In this document: positions 13,865 to 14,616 of the stretch, one piece after another
How the letters are laid out: every line of letters begins with the position of its first letter
Numbering within the stretch: the stretch's first letter is position 1
Origin: Clostridium sp. CAG:169
GTDB lineage: Bacteria; Bacillota; Clostridia; Oscillospirales; Ruminococcaceae
NCBI GenBank assembly: GCA_000435195.1
Contig: FR880171.1
Span: 8,551 to 23,166 of the forward strand
DNA: 14,616 nt
Reading direction: 5' to 3'
The notes under the pieces: model-generated
Told to the model about the DNA's origin: nothing
What the model saw: only the letters and a program-made list of their open reading frames with translations
Database searches by the model: none
Position numbers and translations under genes: made by a program

Positions 13865-14616
13865 TTATTTTTCAGCAGGAGCTGCGCTGCCAAACCACAG
13901 GGTCCCGTCTGCGCTGACACTCCAGCCGGATACCTTGGCTGTATCGGTGGTGATGGTGACCATCTGACGGTACAGCGGCATCACATAAGCATCGGAAAGC
14001 AGCAGCTTTTCTGCATCGGTCAAAGCCGACTGACGCTGTGCCTGCTCGCCCTGGATAGCATCGAGCATCAGCTGGTCAAATTCCGGGTTGCTGTAACCGC
14101 AGCCGGACTGCATATTGGAAGAAAGGTAAGGCTGCAAATACAGCTGCTGATCCTGCACATCTGCATCCCATACGCTGCACAGCACGTCGCTGTACTGCAG
14201 GCTGTTGCGGCTGAGGGTAAAGGTCTGCGGGTCCTGTGCGGTCAGGGTGACCGAGAATCCCAGCGATTCCCATGCAGATTTTACCGTTTCCAGTGCAGCC
14301 TGCGTCTGCTCGTTGTCCAGGTAAACAATCTCGATGGATTTGTCCTCGTCCTTTGCCTCAACAGCTTCGACGGCTTCCAGTGCAGCCTGTGTATCCGGCT
14401 GTGCCGAAAGGATGTCACCAGCCTGTGTGCTCAGCGACAGAGCCGGTTTTGCAACGGCATCTCCTCCCGCTGCCTGTGCAGCTGCGGTGCGGTCAAGTGT
14501 CTGAGAAAGAGCGGCTCTGACCTTTGCATCCTTGAGGTAGCTGTTGCCGGTGTTGGCATTGACCACCAGGCTGACAATTCGGTTAGAATCGACCGAGGAA
14601 GCCTCGATGGTTTCTG
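13865..14616 (-). CDS. Extracellular solute-binding protein family 5 (oligopeptide ABC transporter), C-terminal part
   Basis: The frame stays open to the right edge, so this is the last 250 residues of a longer lipoprotein-type binding protein; its signal peptide is outside the window. Family 5 features are visible: VVNANTGNSYLKDAKVRAAL followed by SQTLDR (the usual 'vRqAlsyaiDR' region), a domain-I return with QQLYLQPYLSS, and YSNPEFDQLMLDA, which resembles the common 'ysnpevDaLi' phrase, then DAEKLLLSDAYVMPLYRQ. Such proteins deliver peptides, nickel or other solutes to Opp/Dpp permeases. The middle (ALEAVEAVEAKDEDKS) is acidic and shorter than in typical members. No permease or ATPase gene is seen downstream; the gene ends at its own terminator, so the rest of the system, if linked, lies upstream beyond the edge. 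Confidence 0.85.
   Translation of the reverse strand, partial: ETIEASSVDSNRIVSLVVNANTGNSYLKDAKVRAALSQTLDRTAAAQAAGGDAVAKPALSLSTQAGDILSAQPDTQAALEAVEAVEAKDEDKSIEIVYLDNEQTQAALETVKSAWESLGFSVTLTAQDPQTFTLSRNSLQYSDVLCSVWDADVQDQQLYLQPYLSSNMQSGCGYSNPEFDQLMLDAIQGEQAQRQSALTDAEKLLLSDAYVMPLYRQMVTITTDTAKVSGWSVSADGTLWFGSAAPAEK

Noticed and set aside
1..14616. CRISPR arrays, insertion sequences, phage genes, tRNA or rRNA genes
   Set aside because: No regularly spaced repeats, transposase-like frames, terminal repeats or cloverleaf/rRNA signatures were found on reading.

Overview
The window looks like a core-type chromosomal segment of a Gram-positive, fermentative Clostridia member. The evidence is the run of ECF-transporter S components, CoaX-type pantothenate kinase, AAGGAGG-like ribosome binding sites, sigma-A promoters with TATAAT/TATACT -10 boxes, and moderately high GC with A/T-rich intergenic gaps. 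A gut member of the Oscillospiraceae/Butyricicoccaceae is my guess; this is inference from gene style only. I see no insertion sequence, phage gene, CRISPR array, rRNA or tRNA.

Layout. (1) 1-1683: minus-strand operon with its own promoter: panT-like ECF S component, coaX, then the first codons of an unidentified gene cut by the left edge. (2) 1749-2525: trmO on the plus strand, ending in a shared bidirectional terminator. (3) 2527-3513: a 2-hydroxyacid-dehydrogenase-like protein (minus) that lacks the usual catalytic Arg/Glu/His, with a Rex-like operator upstream. (4) 3526-6613: malic enzyme (minus) and aspartase (plus), divergent from a 336-bp intergenic region, both strongly codon-biased and each followed by a good terminator. 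(5) 6633-8193: plus-strand pair of an alpha/beta-hydrolase-like protein and an overlapping GrpB-family protein, ending in a second bidirectional terminator. (6) 8195-11631: minus-strand operon rlmD - coaBC - PPP-type phosphatase. (7) 11667-12591: divergent lone radical SAM protein, whose stop overlaps the stop of a small membrane protein. (8) 12588-13720: CmpB-like membrane protein and a second ECF S component, both minus. (9) 13794-14616: C-terminal part of a family 5 solute-binding protein, truncated by the right edge.

How the genes fit together. Pantothenate uptake (PanT), phosphorylation (CoaX) and the next two steps (CoaBC) put a salvage route from vitamin B5 towards CoA in one window, with no panB/panC/panD seen here. 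Aspartase (aspartate to fumarate plus ammonia) and malic enzyme (malate to pyruvate) suggest C4-dicarboxylate and amino-acid catabolism; a Rex-like site next to them would fit NADH-dependent control. TrmO and RlmD are RNA modification enzymes. Two S components without an EcfAA'T module imply a shared energising module elsewhere.

No entirely new multi-gene system is evident. The most unusual items are the catalytically degenerate dehydrogenase-like protein with its Rex-like palindrome, the orphan radical SAM/SPASM-like protein, and the overlapping hydrolase-GrpB pair.
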